64,000 bases of DNA, taken from contig CALJFB010000010.1 in NCBI GenBank assembly GCA_938073895.1, forward strand, positions 1-64,000, read 5' to 3'. The DNA comes from an uncultured Flavobacteriaceae bacterium. GTDB lineage: Bacteria > Bacteroidota > Bacteroidia > Flavobacteriales > Flavobacteriaceae. Position numbers and translations under genes: made by a program. The notes under the pieces were generated by a model, which did not search any database, was not told the origin of the DNA, and was given only the letters and a program-made list of their open reading frames with translations. This document shows positions 18,199-26,884 of the stretch, piece by piece. Numbering within the stretch: position 1 is the first letter of the stretch; the number at the start of each line of letters is the position of its first letter.

Positions 18199-18576
18199 TT
18201 ATTCTTCTTCTTGATCATTATAAAGATTGTCAATATCTCTTCGGTCTTTTTTTGTAGGTCTTCCAACGCCTTTTTTACGGTAATAATCTTTAGCTAATTT
18301 AAGTAATTCTTGAGATTCAAAAGCAGATTTTGGTGTAGTATCTACTCTGTAAATATCCACCAATTTAGCGCCAATTCTATTCTGAGGCAGATCTAAAACA
18401 GTTATTTGGTAGTTAACTTGATCTTTTCTTACAGTTATTTTATCTGTAGGATAAACATCTCTACTAGGTTTTACTGCTTGGTCGTTTACTTTAATATGTC
18501 CCTTTTTACAAGCATTTGTAGCAATGCTTCTTGTCTTAAAATATCTAACACACCATAAGTATTTATCTACACGCAT
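18199..18576 (-). CDS. S4-domain RNA-binding protein, Hsp15 family
   Basis: This 125-residue protein has an S4 RNA-binding fold at the N terminus (RVDKYLWCVRYFKTRS, then KKGHIKVND) and a basic, charged tail with GVGRPTKKDRR. It matches the Hsp15/HslR family, which in E. coli binds stalled 50S subunits carrying nascent chains to allow recycling. It lies directly in front of the phosphoribosyltransferase gene on the same strand. Family assignment is good; function is by analogy. Confidence 0.9.
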   Translation of the reverse strand: MRVDKYLWCVRYFKTRSIATNACKKGHIKVNDQAVKPSRDVYPTDKITVRKDQVNYQITVLDLPQNRIGAKLVDIYRVDTTPKSAFESQELLKLAKDYYRKKGVGRPTKKDRRDIDNLYNDQEEE

Positions 18577-18654
18577 AAATTTTAACTAAAATGTTCGTTA
18601 ATGTTTTTTACAAGATTATATTAAAATGTATCTTGCATCACAAAAATAAGAATA

Positions 18655-19689
18655 ATGAAAACAAAAAAGTTTATAACTCTAAGTTTATTAATTGGATTAA
18701 TTACTTTTTCTTGTCAAGACGATGATGTTACAGCTGATTCTATTCCAGAAAGAGATAGAGCAGAAGTTTATGCCGAAGACATCATTGAAATAGAACAGTT
18801 TTTATCAACTCATTTTTATAATTATGAAGAGTTTTTAGCAAACCCAGCATACAGCGAACAAAATGATGCTTTCAACATTGCTTTTGATACTATTTCGTTA
18901 GAAAACGGAACACAAGACAAAATTTCTTTAATGGATATGTTAGACAATTCAGCAACGCCTGAAACAATTAACATTCTAAGATCTAAAGATGTCGAAGATT
19001 CTTCTGGACAAGCCTATAAGCTATATTATTTAGTAGCTAGACCTGGTTTAGGTCAATCAGTTCATGCTCTAGATAGAGCCGTAGTTAGTTACAGAGGTAC
19101 TGTAGCCAATGGCGATTCTTTTGACGGATCTCAAGTTCCAATACCATTTAATTTAACAACTTTAGGTGGTTCTGCAGGTGTTGTAGATGGTTTTAAAGAA
19201 GGATTAATAGAATTCAAAACATCTGTAGGTTTCACCGAAAATAATAATGGCGAAGTTACTTTCGATGATCACGGTATAGGTGCTATTTTTATTCCATCTG
19301 GATTAGGTTATTTTTCTCAGCCATTAGTTGGTATTGATTCTTACACACCAATATTTTTTACATTTAGTTTAGTCGATAGAAACGATACAGATTACGATTT
19401 AGATAATATTCCGTCTCATTTAGAAGACTTAAATATGAATCAAGATGGTTTTGATGATGATACAGATGGCGACGATTTAAGTAATTTCTTTGATAATGAT
19501 GATGATGGCGATGGTGTTTTAACTAGAGATGAAGATTTAGAAGATACAGACTTAACAGTAGATTCTGATGGCGATGGAGATCCAACAAACGATAAAAACG
19601 GCGATGGAAATCCTTTAAACGATGATTCTAACGGAAATGGAATACCAAATTACTTAGATACAGAAGATACGGACTCTAGAATTCAATAA
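18655..19689 (+). CDS. FKBP-like lipoprotein with Asp-rich calcium-type repeats
   Basis: The protein has 344 residues. The signal peptide ends in the lipobox TFSC (Cys20). Residues of about 105-245 look like an FKBP-type isomerase domain: VSYRGTVANGDSFDGS, then VVDGFKEGL and an IPSGLGYF segment. The C-terminal 90 residues are packed with D-x-D-x-D-G units resembling thrombospondin type 3 calcium-binding repeats. It is therefore probably a surface or periplasmic lipoprotein folding factor with a calcium-stabilised tail. It stands alone, ends at a strong hairpin, and faces the prsW gene. The catalytic competence of the FKBP domain is not tested. Confidence 0.85.
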   Translation: MKTKKFITLSLLIGLITFSCQDDDVTADSIPERDRAEVYAEDIIEIEQFLSTHFYNYEEFLANPAYSEQNDAFNIAFDTISLENGTQDKISLMDMLDNSATPETINILRSKDVEDSSGQAYKLYYLVARPGLGQSVHALDRAVVSYRGTVANGDSFDGSQVPIPFNLTTLGGSAGVVDGFKEGLIEFKTSVGFTENNNGEVTFDDHGIGAIFIPSGLGYFSQPLVGIDSYTPIFFTFSLVDRNDTDYDLDNIPSHLEDLNMNQDGFDDDTDGDDLSNFFDNDDDGDGVLTRDEDLEDTDLTVDSDGDGDPTNDKNGDGNPLNDDSNGNGIPNYLDTEDTDSRIQ

Positions 19690-19707
19690 AAAAAGTGTTT
19701 ACTCATA

Positions 19708-19742
19708 AAAAAATCCGAAGCAAAAATGCTTCGGATTTTTTT
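19708..19742. terminator. Bidirectional terminator between FKBP lipoprotein and PrsW genes
   Basis: A 14-bp perfect stem (19708-19721 with 19727-19740) around AAAAA has A runs on one side and T runs on the other. It can serve both convergent genes and touches the PrsW stop codon. Confidence 0.9.
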
Positions 19743-20418
19743 ATGACTTAAATCGAGATGTATTTTGATGATTTTTAATAGCTTTCCTAGATAAGATAAT
19801 GCCAATTATTAAAGAGGCAAATGCTCCTGCTGCAATACCAGGTATAAAGTCTAGAAACAAAAACACATCATATAACCCATGAAAAAGAATTGCTAACGCC
19901 AAACCAGTAAGGTTAAGTAACCATTTGTTTTTAGAAAATTTTGCTTTTCCCATAAAATAACCCATTAATATTCCAAAAGTAGCATGAGCCGGAATAGCAG
20001 TAAAGGCCCTAGATAATGCAATTTCGTGTCCGCCTTGTAAGACATAAATCATATTTTCTGTTGCAGCAAAACCCATAGAAACCATTACGGCATAAACAAT
20101 ACCGTCAAATTTTTCGTCAAAATGTTTTTTTGGTTGCGCGTAATATCTTACAATTATATATTTGGAAAATTCTTCAGTAAAAGCAACAACTATAAATGCT
20201 TTAATAATTTGTTGTTGTATGCTAAACTCTTCTTGTAATGGTAAAACAATATTAAAACCTACGTACATTATTAATGCTAGAATAACACTAATAATAGCGC
20301 CTAATAGAAAGGAAATTGTTAGTAAAATTTTAGGCTCTTTATTGTATTTATCGCTATAATAAATATAAAATATAATTATGGCAACAGGAGCTAAGGCTGC
20401 AAATATTAATTTTATCAT
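19741..20418 (-). CDS. PrsW-family intramembrane metalloprotease
   Basis: This 225-residue protein has about seven hydrophobic segments and the PrsW (PF13367) motifs: EEFSK at 82-86, an F-x-x-x-P-A-H in the middle, and FHGLYD near the end. These supply putative zinc ligands within the membrane. In Bacillus PrsW cleaves the anti-sigma factor RsiW; in Bacteroidota the substrate is unknown. It follows the Nudix gene on the same strand with a 2-bp gap, so the two are probably cotranscribed. Confidence 0.88.
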   Translation of the reverse strand: MIKLIFAALAPVAIIIFYIYYSDKYNKEPKILLTISFLLGAIISVILALIMYVGFNIVLPLQEEFSIQQQIIKAFIVVAFTEEFSKYIIVRYYAQPKKHFDEKFDGIVYAVMVSMGFAATENMIYVLQGGHEIALSRAFTAIPAHATFGILMGYFMGKAKFSKNKWLLNLTGLALAILFHGLYDVFLFLDFIPGIAAGAFASLIIGIILSRKAIKNHQNTSRFKS

Positions 20419-20420
20419 AG

Positions 20421-20975
20421 TTAAGCTAGTTGTAATTTAATATGTTTTAAAACTTCTAAATAGTAATTAGAATTTGTGGCTACAAAATGGCTATTTGTTG
20501 TGCTGTGTTTTAAAAGTAATTTAAACTCATTGATAGTTACCAGTTTTAAAGCTTCAACTTCTTCCTTTTGTGGAATTAACTCATTTATAGAAACATTTAA
20601 TTCCGCTATAAATGTGTGATGAAATTCATTATCAATAAATTTCTTGTTGTAAGTCTTAAAACAATTAAAAACACCAATTTTAGTTAGATTATTTTCCTTT
20701 AGCGTTAGGCCTATTTCTTCTTTTATTTCTCTTATAGCACCTTCAGTAACCGTTTCGCCAGCATCTACATGTCCAGCAACAGATACGTCCCAAAGCAACG
20801 GATAAACTAATTTAGATTTAGCGCGTTGTTGCAGTAAAATATCACCATTTTTAGTATATAACCAAATATGAGCCGTATTATGGAAGTAACCTTTTTTATG
20901 GATTTCCAATTTTAAAGCGGTTTTTCCGGTTGGTTTTCCTTGTTCTGTAACAATATCTATAAGTTCCTCTTTCAT
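20421..20975 (-). CDS. Nudix hydrolase
   Basis: This 184-residue protein contains a complete Nudix box at residues 68-90 (G-x5-E-x7-R-E-U-x-E-E-x-G-U, with Gly68, Glu74, Arg82-Glu83, Glu86-Glu87, Gly89). The region before it (HIWLYTKNGDILLQQRA) is like the YfcD/IPP-isomerase-related subgroup. It lacks the Cys-containing signature of a true isopentenyl diphosphate isomerase, so I do not tie it to the carotenoid genes nearby. The substrate is unknown. It is probably the first gene of a pair with prsW. Confidence 0.88.
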   Translation of the reverse strand: MKEELIDIVTEQGKPTGKTALKLEIHKKGYFHNTAHIWLYTKNGDILLQQRAKSKLVYPLLWDVSVAGHVDAGETVTEGAIREIKEEIGLTLKENNLTKIGVFNCFKTYNKKFIDNEFHHTFIAELNVSINELIPQKEEVEALKLVTINEFKLLLKHSTTNSHFVATNSNYYLEVLKHIKLQLA

Positions 20976-20982
20976 TTATGTT

Positions 20983-21018
20983 AAAAAAAAAAGCGTCTAA
21001 ACTTTAATTTTAGACGCT
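20983..21018 (-). terminator. Terminator after the M42 peptidase gene
   Basis: A 10-bp stem AGCGTCTAAA (20992-21001) pairs with 21009-21018 around a 7-nt loop and is followed on the minus strand by a T run (A tract from 20983). It lies 21 bp past the peptidase stop. Confidence 0.85.
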
Positions 21019-21038
21019 AATTAAAATATAATACTTAA

Positions 21039-22133
21039 TTATTTTTTATCGAAATAGCTAAAAGTTTCGCCATCTTCAATTTTAAGTAATGTTTCGTAAA
21101 TTAATTTAATTACGCTTTCCACATCATCTCTATGTACGGTTTCTACAGTAGTATGCATGTAACGTAATGGTAAAGAAATTAATGCAGAAGCAACACCACC
21201 ATTACTGTAAGCAAAAGCATCTGTATCTGTACCAGTTGCTCTAGAGCAAGCCGCACGCTGAAAAGGTATGTTTTTCTCTTCGGCAGTATCTGTTATTAAA
21301 TCACGTAGTTTTTGTTGTACAGCTGGAGCGTAGGCAATAACTGGACCTTTACCAATTTCTACATGACCTTCTACTTTCATGTCAATCATTGGAGTAGCCG
21401 TATCATGTGTTACATCTGTAACAATAGCTACATTTGGTTTAATGGTTTCGGTAATCATTTGAGCACCACGTAAACCAATTTCTTCTTGTACAGCATTAGT
21501 TATATATAACCCAAAAGGTAACGTTTTTTTGTTTTCTTTTAATAAACGCGCAACTTCTGCAATCATAAATCCGCCCATTCGATTATCTAGGGCTCTACAA
21601 ACAAATTTATCTTCGTTTAAAATATGAAATTCGTCAGGATACGTAATTACACAACCAACATGTACACCTAAAGCCTCAACTTCTTCTTTAGATTTACAAC
21701 CACAGTCAATAAAAATATTATTAGGTTTTGGAGCTTCTTCTTTAGCTTTATTTCTAGTGTGTATTGCTGGCCAACCAAAAACACCTTTTACAATACCTTT
21801 TTTAGTATGAATATTTACAATTTTACTTGGTGCAATTTGATGATCACTACCACCATTTCTAATGACGTAAATAAAACCTTTATCGTCTATGTAATTTACA
21901 TACCAAGCAATTTCATCTGCATGACCTTCAATTACAACCTTATATTTAGCATCTGGATTAATTACACCAACAGCAGTTCCGTAGGTATCTGTAAAAAATT
22001 CATCTACATAAGGTTTTAAATAGTCCATCCAGATTTTTTGTCCGTCCCATTCGTAACCTGTAGGTGCCGCATTATTTAAATATTTTTCTAAAAAGTCCAT
22101 AGACTTTTTGTTAAGTATACTTTTTTGAGCCAT
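21039..22133 (-). CDS. M42-family metallo-aminopeptidase
   Basis: This 364-residue protein belongs to the M42 family (glutamyl aminopeptidase / tetrahedral TET-type). The metal and catalytic motifs are visible: VVIEGHADEIAW (His, Asp), RALDNRMGG (bridging Asp), VQEEIGLRG (catalytic Glu pair), TDVTHD, and a C-terminal RYMHTTVE with the last His ligand. These cytoplasmic enzymes trim peptides from the proteasome-like or Lon pathways. It is followed by its own terminator and is transcribed alone. The call is firm for family, not for specificity. Confidence 0.93.
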   Translation of the reverse strand: MAQKSILNKKSMDFLEKYLNNAAPTGYEWDGQKIWMDYLKPYVDEFFTDTYGTAVGVINPDAKYKVVIEGHADEIAWYVNYIDDKGFIYVIRNGGSDHQIAPSKIVNIHTKKGIVKGVFGWPAIHTRNKAKEEAPKPNNIFIDCGCKSKEEVEALGVHVGCVITYPDEFHILNEDKFVCRALDNRMGGFMIAEVARLLKENKKTLPFGLYITNAVQEEIGLRGAQMITETIKPNVAIVTDVTHDTATPMIDMKVEGHVEIGKGPVIAYAPAVQQKLRDLITDTAEEKNIPFQRAACSRATGTDTDAFAYSNGGVASALISLPLRYMHTTVETVHRDDVESVIKLIYETLLKIEDGETFSYFDKK

Positions 22134-22263
22134 TTTATTAAATTTTCATCTAAAATAAGAATATTCACATTTAATTAATAGTACAAAGTGGTTTAATTCG
22201 TAATTTTATATCATTATTTTAAATTAGATAACACTTTGGAATAATTTTAGAGGTTATAACTGT

Positions 22264-22959
22264 ATGAATGTTAAGTTGCTTTTTATAATTTGTTTTCCTT
22301 TTTTGCTGCTTTCGCAGGAAGAAAATCAGACCATAGTACAAGATTCTATTTCCAAAACTCAGCTAATTAAGGTTAAAGGCGATGCTTTTTTTTCATCTCA
22401 AATAGACTTAAAAGAGATTGAATTGCTACCAAAACTTAAATTTAAAGATCATTGGGCAAGAAAACGCTATTTAATTTTAAGACGAAAAACCTTGAAGGTT
22501 TATCCATATGCAAACCTAGCAGCAGAACGATTACAAACTTTAAACGAGCGCTTAAAAATGTTAAAACGTAAAAGCGATAAAAAATCGTATGCCAAAAAAG
22601 TCCAAAAATATATTGAAGGCGAATTCTCTGCAGAGTTAAAAAAATTAACCAGAACCGAAGGTCAGATTTTAGTAAAACTAATCCATAGACAAACCGGAAC
22701 CACAACTTTTGAGCTTGTTAAAGAGTTAAGAAGTGGTTGGCGCGCCTTTTGGTACAATACAACTGCAAGTATGTTTAATATATCTTTAAAAGTAGAATAT
22801 AATCCGTTAGCTAACGAAGAAGATTATTTAATAGAAGATATATTGCTTCGTAACTTTGAAGATAGTAAAATTGAAGGTTTAAAAACTGCTTTAGATTTCG
22901 ATTTTTTTGAAGCGCATAGAAAATGGTCAAAAAAGATAATTAATGAAAATAGAGAGTAA
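22264..22959 (+). CDS. DUF4294-family secreted protein
   Basis: This 231-residue protein has a signal peptide ending LLLSQ near residue 18. The conserved core reads ARKRYLILRRKTLKVYPYA and later GWRAFWYNTTASMF, which I recognise as the Bacteroidota family DUF4294. It is basic and lysine-rich, and probably periplasmic. No biochemical function is established. Its last 17 bp overlap the start of the hemolysin III gene, so the two are translationally coupled. Confidence 0.85.
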   Translation: MNVKLLFIICFPFLLLSQEENQTIVQDSISKTQLIKVKGDAFFSSQIDLKEIELLPKLKFKDHWARKRYLILRRKTLKVYPYANLAAERLQTLNERLKMLKRKSDKKSYAKKVQKYIEGEFSAELKKLTRTEGQILVKLIHRQTGTTTFELVKELRSGWRAFWYNTTASMFNISLKVEYNPLANEEDYLIEDILLRNFEDSKIEGLKTALDFDFFEAHRKWSKKIINENRE

Positions 22960-23569
22960 TTTAGAAGAACGTTTAAATGCCTTTTCTCATGGAATTGGTG
23001 CTATTCTAGGCGTTGTTGGTTTGGTGTTTTTACTTCTAGAAAACACACATAAAACAGATTTTAGCACAATTAGTCTTGTGGTTTATGGTTTGTCTATAAT
23101 TGTGTTGTTTACGGCATCAACAATTTATCATTCTGTGGTAGAACCAAAATTAAAACACAAGTTTAGAATTTTAGATCACATTAGTATTTATCTTTTAATT
23201 GCTGGTACTTATACACCAGTTTTACTTATAACATTGTTGCAAAGTAAAGGTCTTTTTTTGTTAGCATTAGTTTGGGGAATTGCATTAATTGGTATAATTC
23301 TAAAACTATTTTATACTGGTAAATTTAATACCATATCTACACTATTATATTTGGTTATGGGCTGGTTAATAGTTTTAGATTTTGAAGCGCTAAAAACTAT
23401 AATAGAACCAAATGGCATTTACTTATTATTTGCAGGTGGCTTTTTCTATACTGTAGGAATTATTTTTTATGCTGTAAACAAAATACCATTTAACCATGTA
23501 ATTTGGCATTTCTTTGTTTTAGCGGGTGCAATTAGCCATTTTTTAATGGTTTTAAACTATGTTATTTAG
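22943..23569 (+). CDS. Hemolysin III / PAQR family membrane protein
   Basis: This 208-residue integral membrane protein has seven hydrophobic segments and the family's conserved residues. These are HGIGA near the N terminus, STIYH, DHISIYLLIAGTYTP in the third segment, and HVIWHFFVLAGAISH at the end. These His, Asp and Ser residues form a zinc site in related adiponectin receptors. The family is named for a Bacillus protein with haemolytic activity, but its true role is probably lipid hydrolysis or membrane homeostasis. It overlaps the upstream gene by 17 bp and the convergent rdgB by 18 bp. Confidence 0.92.
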   Translation: MKIESNLEERLNAFSHGIGAILGVVGLVFLLLENTHKTDFSTISLVVYGLSIIVLFTASTIYHSVVEPKLKHKFRILDHISIYLLIAGTYTPVLLITLLQSKGLFLLALVWGIALIGIILKLFYTGKFNTISTLLYLVMGWLIVLDFEALKTIIEPNGIYLLFAGGFFYTVGIIFYAVNKIPFNHVIWHFFVLAGAISHFLMVLNYVI

Positions 23570-24130
23570 GTAGTCTACCAATAAAGCAACGGCTTTTCCT
23601 CTATGTCCAATTTTGTTTTTTAAATCTAAATCCATTTCTGCAAACGTATTGTTTTGTCCATTAGGTTTAAAAATAGGATCGTAGCCAAAGCCTTTTTCGC
23701 CGTGTTTGGTTTCTGTTATTTCGCCTTTACAAATACCTTCAAACGTATTTGAATTATCTTCAATTTGTAACGCAATTACAGTTTTAAATTTTGCGTTTCT
23801 GTTAGGTTTATTCTCAAGGTTTTTAAGCACTAAATTCATATTGTCGTTAGCATCACGTTTTTCGCCAGCATAACGCGCACTAAAAACGCCAGGTTCGTTA
23901 TTTAAGCTTTCAATTTCTAGACCTGTATCGTCTGCAAAACAATTGTAACCATAGTTTTCTTTAACGTAAGTTGCTTTTTGTACCGCATTACCTTTTATGG
24001 TAGGTTGCGTTTCTGGAATATCTTCTAAACAACCAATATCTTTTAAGCTTAAAACCGTAATAGTTTCTGGAATTAAACCCTGAATTTCGTTTATTTTATT
24101 CTGATTATTTGTGGCGAATACGAGTTTCAT
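23552..24130 (-). CDS. rdgB: XTP/dITP diphosphatase
   Basis: This 192-residue Ham1/RdgB enzyme has FATNNQNKINEI at the N terminus, SARYAG in the middle, GFGYDPIF, and HRGKA at the C terminus. It hydrolyses non-canonical purine nucleoside triphosphates (XTP, dITP, ITP) to the monophosphates, keeping them out of DNA and RNA. The length fits the family. It is convergent with, and overlaps by 18 bp, the hemolysin III gene. Confidence 0.95.
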   Translation of the reverse strand: MKLVFATNNQNKINEIQGLIPETITVLSLKDIGCLEDIPETQPTIKGNAVQKATYVKENYGYNCFADDTGLEIESLNNEPGVFSARYAGEKRDANDNMNLVLKNLENKPNRNAKFKTVIALQIEDNSNTFEGICKGEITETKHGEKGFGYDPIFKPNGQNNTFAEMDLDLKNKIGHRGKAVALLVDYLNNIV

Positions 24131-24170
24131 AATTTTAAATAACTTATTTTTGATTGTAAATATAATATAT

Positions 24171-24881
24171 ATGAAGTTTTTACTAGCGCTAGTTTTTGTG
24201 TTTTTTGTTACAGATTCCTTTTCTCAAAGCACAGAAAAATATAAAATTTATTCTTTTGATTATTTAATAGAATCTAAGTCTACTGGTGGAGAATGTATTA
24301 ACGAGTGTAGATCTTATAAGTATGTTAATGCTACAGATAATAGTTTTAGATTGTTGTTAAGTAGCCAGTCAACATCAAACAAAGACTCAACAAGGCTTAC
24401 TTTTTTAGATTTAAAAAAAGTTAATGCAGATACAAAAGTTTCGTATAATGATTTTAATAGAAACGATACTATAAATTTTAATTGTAGTTATTCAAAACTA
24501 AATAGAACAGATGAATATGCAATTCAAGAAAATATAAAATGGAAGTATATTAAAGTTAAAGATACTTTTGTGAATAATGTTAAGCTATCAATGTATAAGC
24601 AATCAAATCGTTTAAATAAAACGGATTACTATTTATTAAAAAAAGATCCTAGATTTGTTGAAACGCCATTAATTGGCCGAGATTTTAAAGTAAACAATAT
24701 TGCTGAAAAAGGTATTTTTGTATTTACATATTTTGACTTTCTGGATCAAGAATTTAAAAATAAAAGAAGTAAAAAGCGTTATGTTAAAAAATTTGGACAT
24801 ATAAAATCAGCACAAAGAACCTTAGTTTCAATAACTAAAATTAAAAAATACGTGGCAATTAAAATTGATTGTAATAAGTAG
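24171..24881 (+). CDS. Hypothetical secreted protein
   Basis: This 236-residue protein starts at the ATG at 24171, giving a clean signal peptide M-K-F-L-L-A-L ending DSFSQ at 15-19; an upstream ATG at 24111 would bury it and overlap rdgB. The mature part is rich in Lys, Asn and Tyr, has two cysteines (in GGECINECRS) that could pair, and ends with a basic region and a final Cys. I do not recognise the family. It lies alone between the rdgB start and the convergent rlmH gene. Confidence 0.7.
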   Translation: MKFLLALVFVFFVTDSFSQSTEKYKIYSFDYLIESKSTGGECINECRSYKYVNATDNSFRLLLSSQSTSNKDSTRLTFLDLKKVNADTKVSYNDFNRNDTINFNCSYSKLNRTDEYAIQENIKWKYIKVKDTFVNNVKLSMYKQSNRLNKTDYYLLKKDPRFVETPLIGRDFKVNNIAEKGIFVFTYFDFLDQEFKNKRSKKRYVKKFGHIKSAQRTLVSITKIKKYVAIKIDCNK

Positions 24882-25094
24882 TTTTTGTTAAAGTTTATGT
24901 TGGATTTAAGCTGTTTTACATGGCTCTTAGCGTTCAAATTAAACAATTAGTTTTGGATAATACACAAGCTAAATTTTAAATTTATTTTATTCTATTTTTT
25001 TAATAAGCCTAATTTAAAAAATTGGCCAACTCGCAAAATCTAGTACTAATTAATTAAGATTAAGCATTGAAAGTTACTCAACATTAATAGAAAT

Positions 25095-25568
25095 TTACCT
25101 ATGGTGATAAGGTTCGTTCTTTAAAATGGTAAATCCTCTATACAATTGTTCTATAACAAATAAACGTACCATTTGGTGAGAAAATGTCATTTTAGATAGA
25201 CTTATTTTGCCTTGTGCTTTTTGGTACACATCTTTAGAAAACCCATAAGGTCCACCAATAACTAAAACCAATTGTTTTATTCCAGAATTCATGTGTTTTT
25301 GTAGGTAGGTAGAAAATCCTATAGAATCAAATTGTTTTCCGTTTTCGTCTAATAATACTAAAGCATCGGTTGGTTTTAATTTACTTAAAATTAAATCGCC
25401 TTCTTTCTGTTTTTGTTGGTCTTCGCTTAAATGTTTTACTTTCTTAAGATCAGGAATTATCTCTAGTTCAAACTTTATATAATGATTTAATCGACTTTTG
25501 TAATCGTTCATTAAAGTTTCTAAATTTGGATTGTCTGTTTTTCCTATGGTAAGTAGTTTTATGGTCAT
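25095..25568 (-). CDS. rlmH: 23S rRNA pseudouridine-1915 N3-methyltransferase
   Basis: This 157-residue SPOUT methyltransferase carries the SAM-knot signature VIGGPYGFS and the C-terminal SHQMVRLFVIEQLYRG, ending NEPYHHR, as in RlmH. It methylates pseudouridine 1915 of helix 69 in 23S rRNA on the assembled ribosome. Length and ending are typical. It is monocistronic on the minus strand. Confidence 0.96.
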   Translation of the reverse strand: MTIKLLTIGKTDNPNLETLMNDYKSRLNHYIKFELEIIPDLKKVKHLSEDQQKQKEGDLILSKLKPTDALVLLDENGKQFDSIGFSTYLQKHMNSGIKQLVLVIGGPYGFSKDVYQKAQGKISLSKMTFSHQMVRLFVIEQLYRGFTILKNEPYHHR

Positions 25569-26023
25569 AAAAATTAATAATCAGAATTTGAAAAGCAATT
25601 AAAAGTGTTGCAATCTTTATAGTTAGTACAAGTTGTTATGGTGTGTTTTGATTTATAGTTAATTTTAAACTACTCTCAAATATATCTAATTTTATGTAAT
25701 TAGTTTCTCTACTAAATAAACTTCTTATTTAAATGTTTTGTAAACTATCCAATTTTCCAAACGCTATAGTTTTGTATAAGTAGTTTGCATTTACTGTGTT
25801 AATTATGTCTTTGGAACCGTAAAACAATCTTCTTTAGTGTAAATTGTTTTAACATTTAAATATTTTTAATAGTCTAAAAATTAAAAGATTAGTTTTGTGT
25901 AAAATAACAAAAATAGAGCCTTATTAAGTAGCGTTTTATAAGCTATTTGTTACTTTTTTTAATTAATAAAAATCGATTAGACTTAAATGATTTTATTAAC
26001 TTAGCTGAAACAATTTTTATAAA
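25569..26023. other. 455-bp intergenic region between rlmH and nadC
   Basis: The region is divergent and very AT-rich. A TAGTTTTG at 25890-25897 matches the -7 consensus for nadC but has no TTG at the right distance. No gene or RNA structure is evident. Confidence 0.55.
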
Positions 26024-26884
26024 ATGATTTCTAAAGAACAATTTAATACAGAGTTAGATTTAATAATTGCAAATGCGATAAGAGAAGATGTTGGAGATGG
26101 CGATCATAGCTCATTATCTTGTATTCCAGAAAGTGCTACAGGAAAAGCAAAACTATTAGTTAAAGATCAAGGCGTAATAGCAGGAGTAGAATTTGCTAAA
26201 GCCGTTTTTAATTATGTAGATGCTAATTTAAAAGTAGAAACTCTTATAAATGATGGAGATACTGTTAAATATGGCGATATTGTTTTTTATGTTGAAGGAA
26301 GTTCTCAATCTATCTTAAAGGCCGAACGTTTAGTGTTAAACTCCATGCAACGCATGAGTGCTATTGCAACCAAAACTGCTTTTTTTGTTGATTTACTTAA
26401 AGGTACAGGAACTAAGATTTTAGATACACGAAAAACAACACCAGGAATTAGAGCTTTAGAAAAATGGGCTGTAAAAATTGGTGGAGGCGAAAATCACAGA
26501 TTTGCATTATATGATATGATTATGCTTAAAGATAACCATATAGATTTTGCTGGTGGAATTACTCAGGCCATAGAGAAAACACAAGCCTATTTAAAAGCTA
26601 CAAATCGCGATTTAAAAATTATTGTTGAAGCAAGAGATTTAAATGAAATTAAAGAAATTCTTAAATCCAATGGTGTTTATAGAATTTTAATAGATAACTT
26701 TAATTTCAACGATACTAAAACTGCAGTAAAACTAATAGGTAATAAATGTTTAACAGAAAGTTCTGGTGGAATAAACGAAAAAACTATTAGAGATTATGCA
26801 CTTTGTGGAGTTAATTATATTTCATCTGGAGCCTTAACACATTCTGTTTATAACTTAGATTTAAGTCTAAAAGCAGTTAACTAA
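26024..26884 (+). CDS. nadC: Nicotinate-nucleotide diphosphorylase (carboxylating)
   Basis: This 286-residue quinolinate phosphoribosyltransferase makes nicotinate mononucleotide from quinolinate and PRPP in de novo NAD synthesis. Visible are the N-terminal REDVGDGDHSS, the DTRKTTPG(I)R signature and GGGENHR, and the substrate-contact segments MLKDNH and ESSGGI. The length is typical. The stop directly abuts the start of the BrkB gene, so it leads a three-gene run with brkB-like and DUF2147 genes. Confidence 0.96.
   Translation: MISKEQFNTELDLIIANAIREDVGDGDHSSLSCIPESATGKAKLLVKDQGVIAGVEFAKAVFNYVDANLKVETLINDGDTVKYGDIVFYVEGSSQSILKAERLVLNSMQRMSAIATKTAFFVDLLKGTGTKILDTRKTTPGIRALEKWAVKIGGGENHRFALYDMIMLKDNHIDFAGGITQAIEKTQAYLKATNRDLKIIVEARDLNEIKEILKSNGVYRILIDNFNFNDTKTAVKLIGNKCLTESSGGINEKTIRDYALCGVNYISSGALTHSVYNLDLSLKAVN

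Noticed and set aside
20421..20975. Isopentenyl diphosphate isomerase linked to the carotenoid genes
   Set aside because: The Nudix box is present but the isomerase-specific cysteine motif is not.
24111..24170. Upstream ATG for the secreted hypothetical protein
   Set aside because: It overlaps rdgB and buries the signal peptide; the ATG at 24171 is more plausible.
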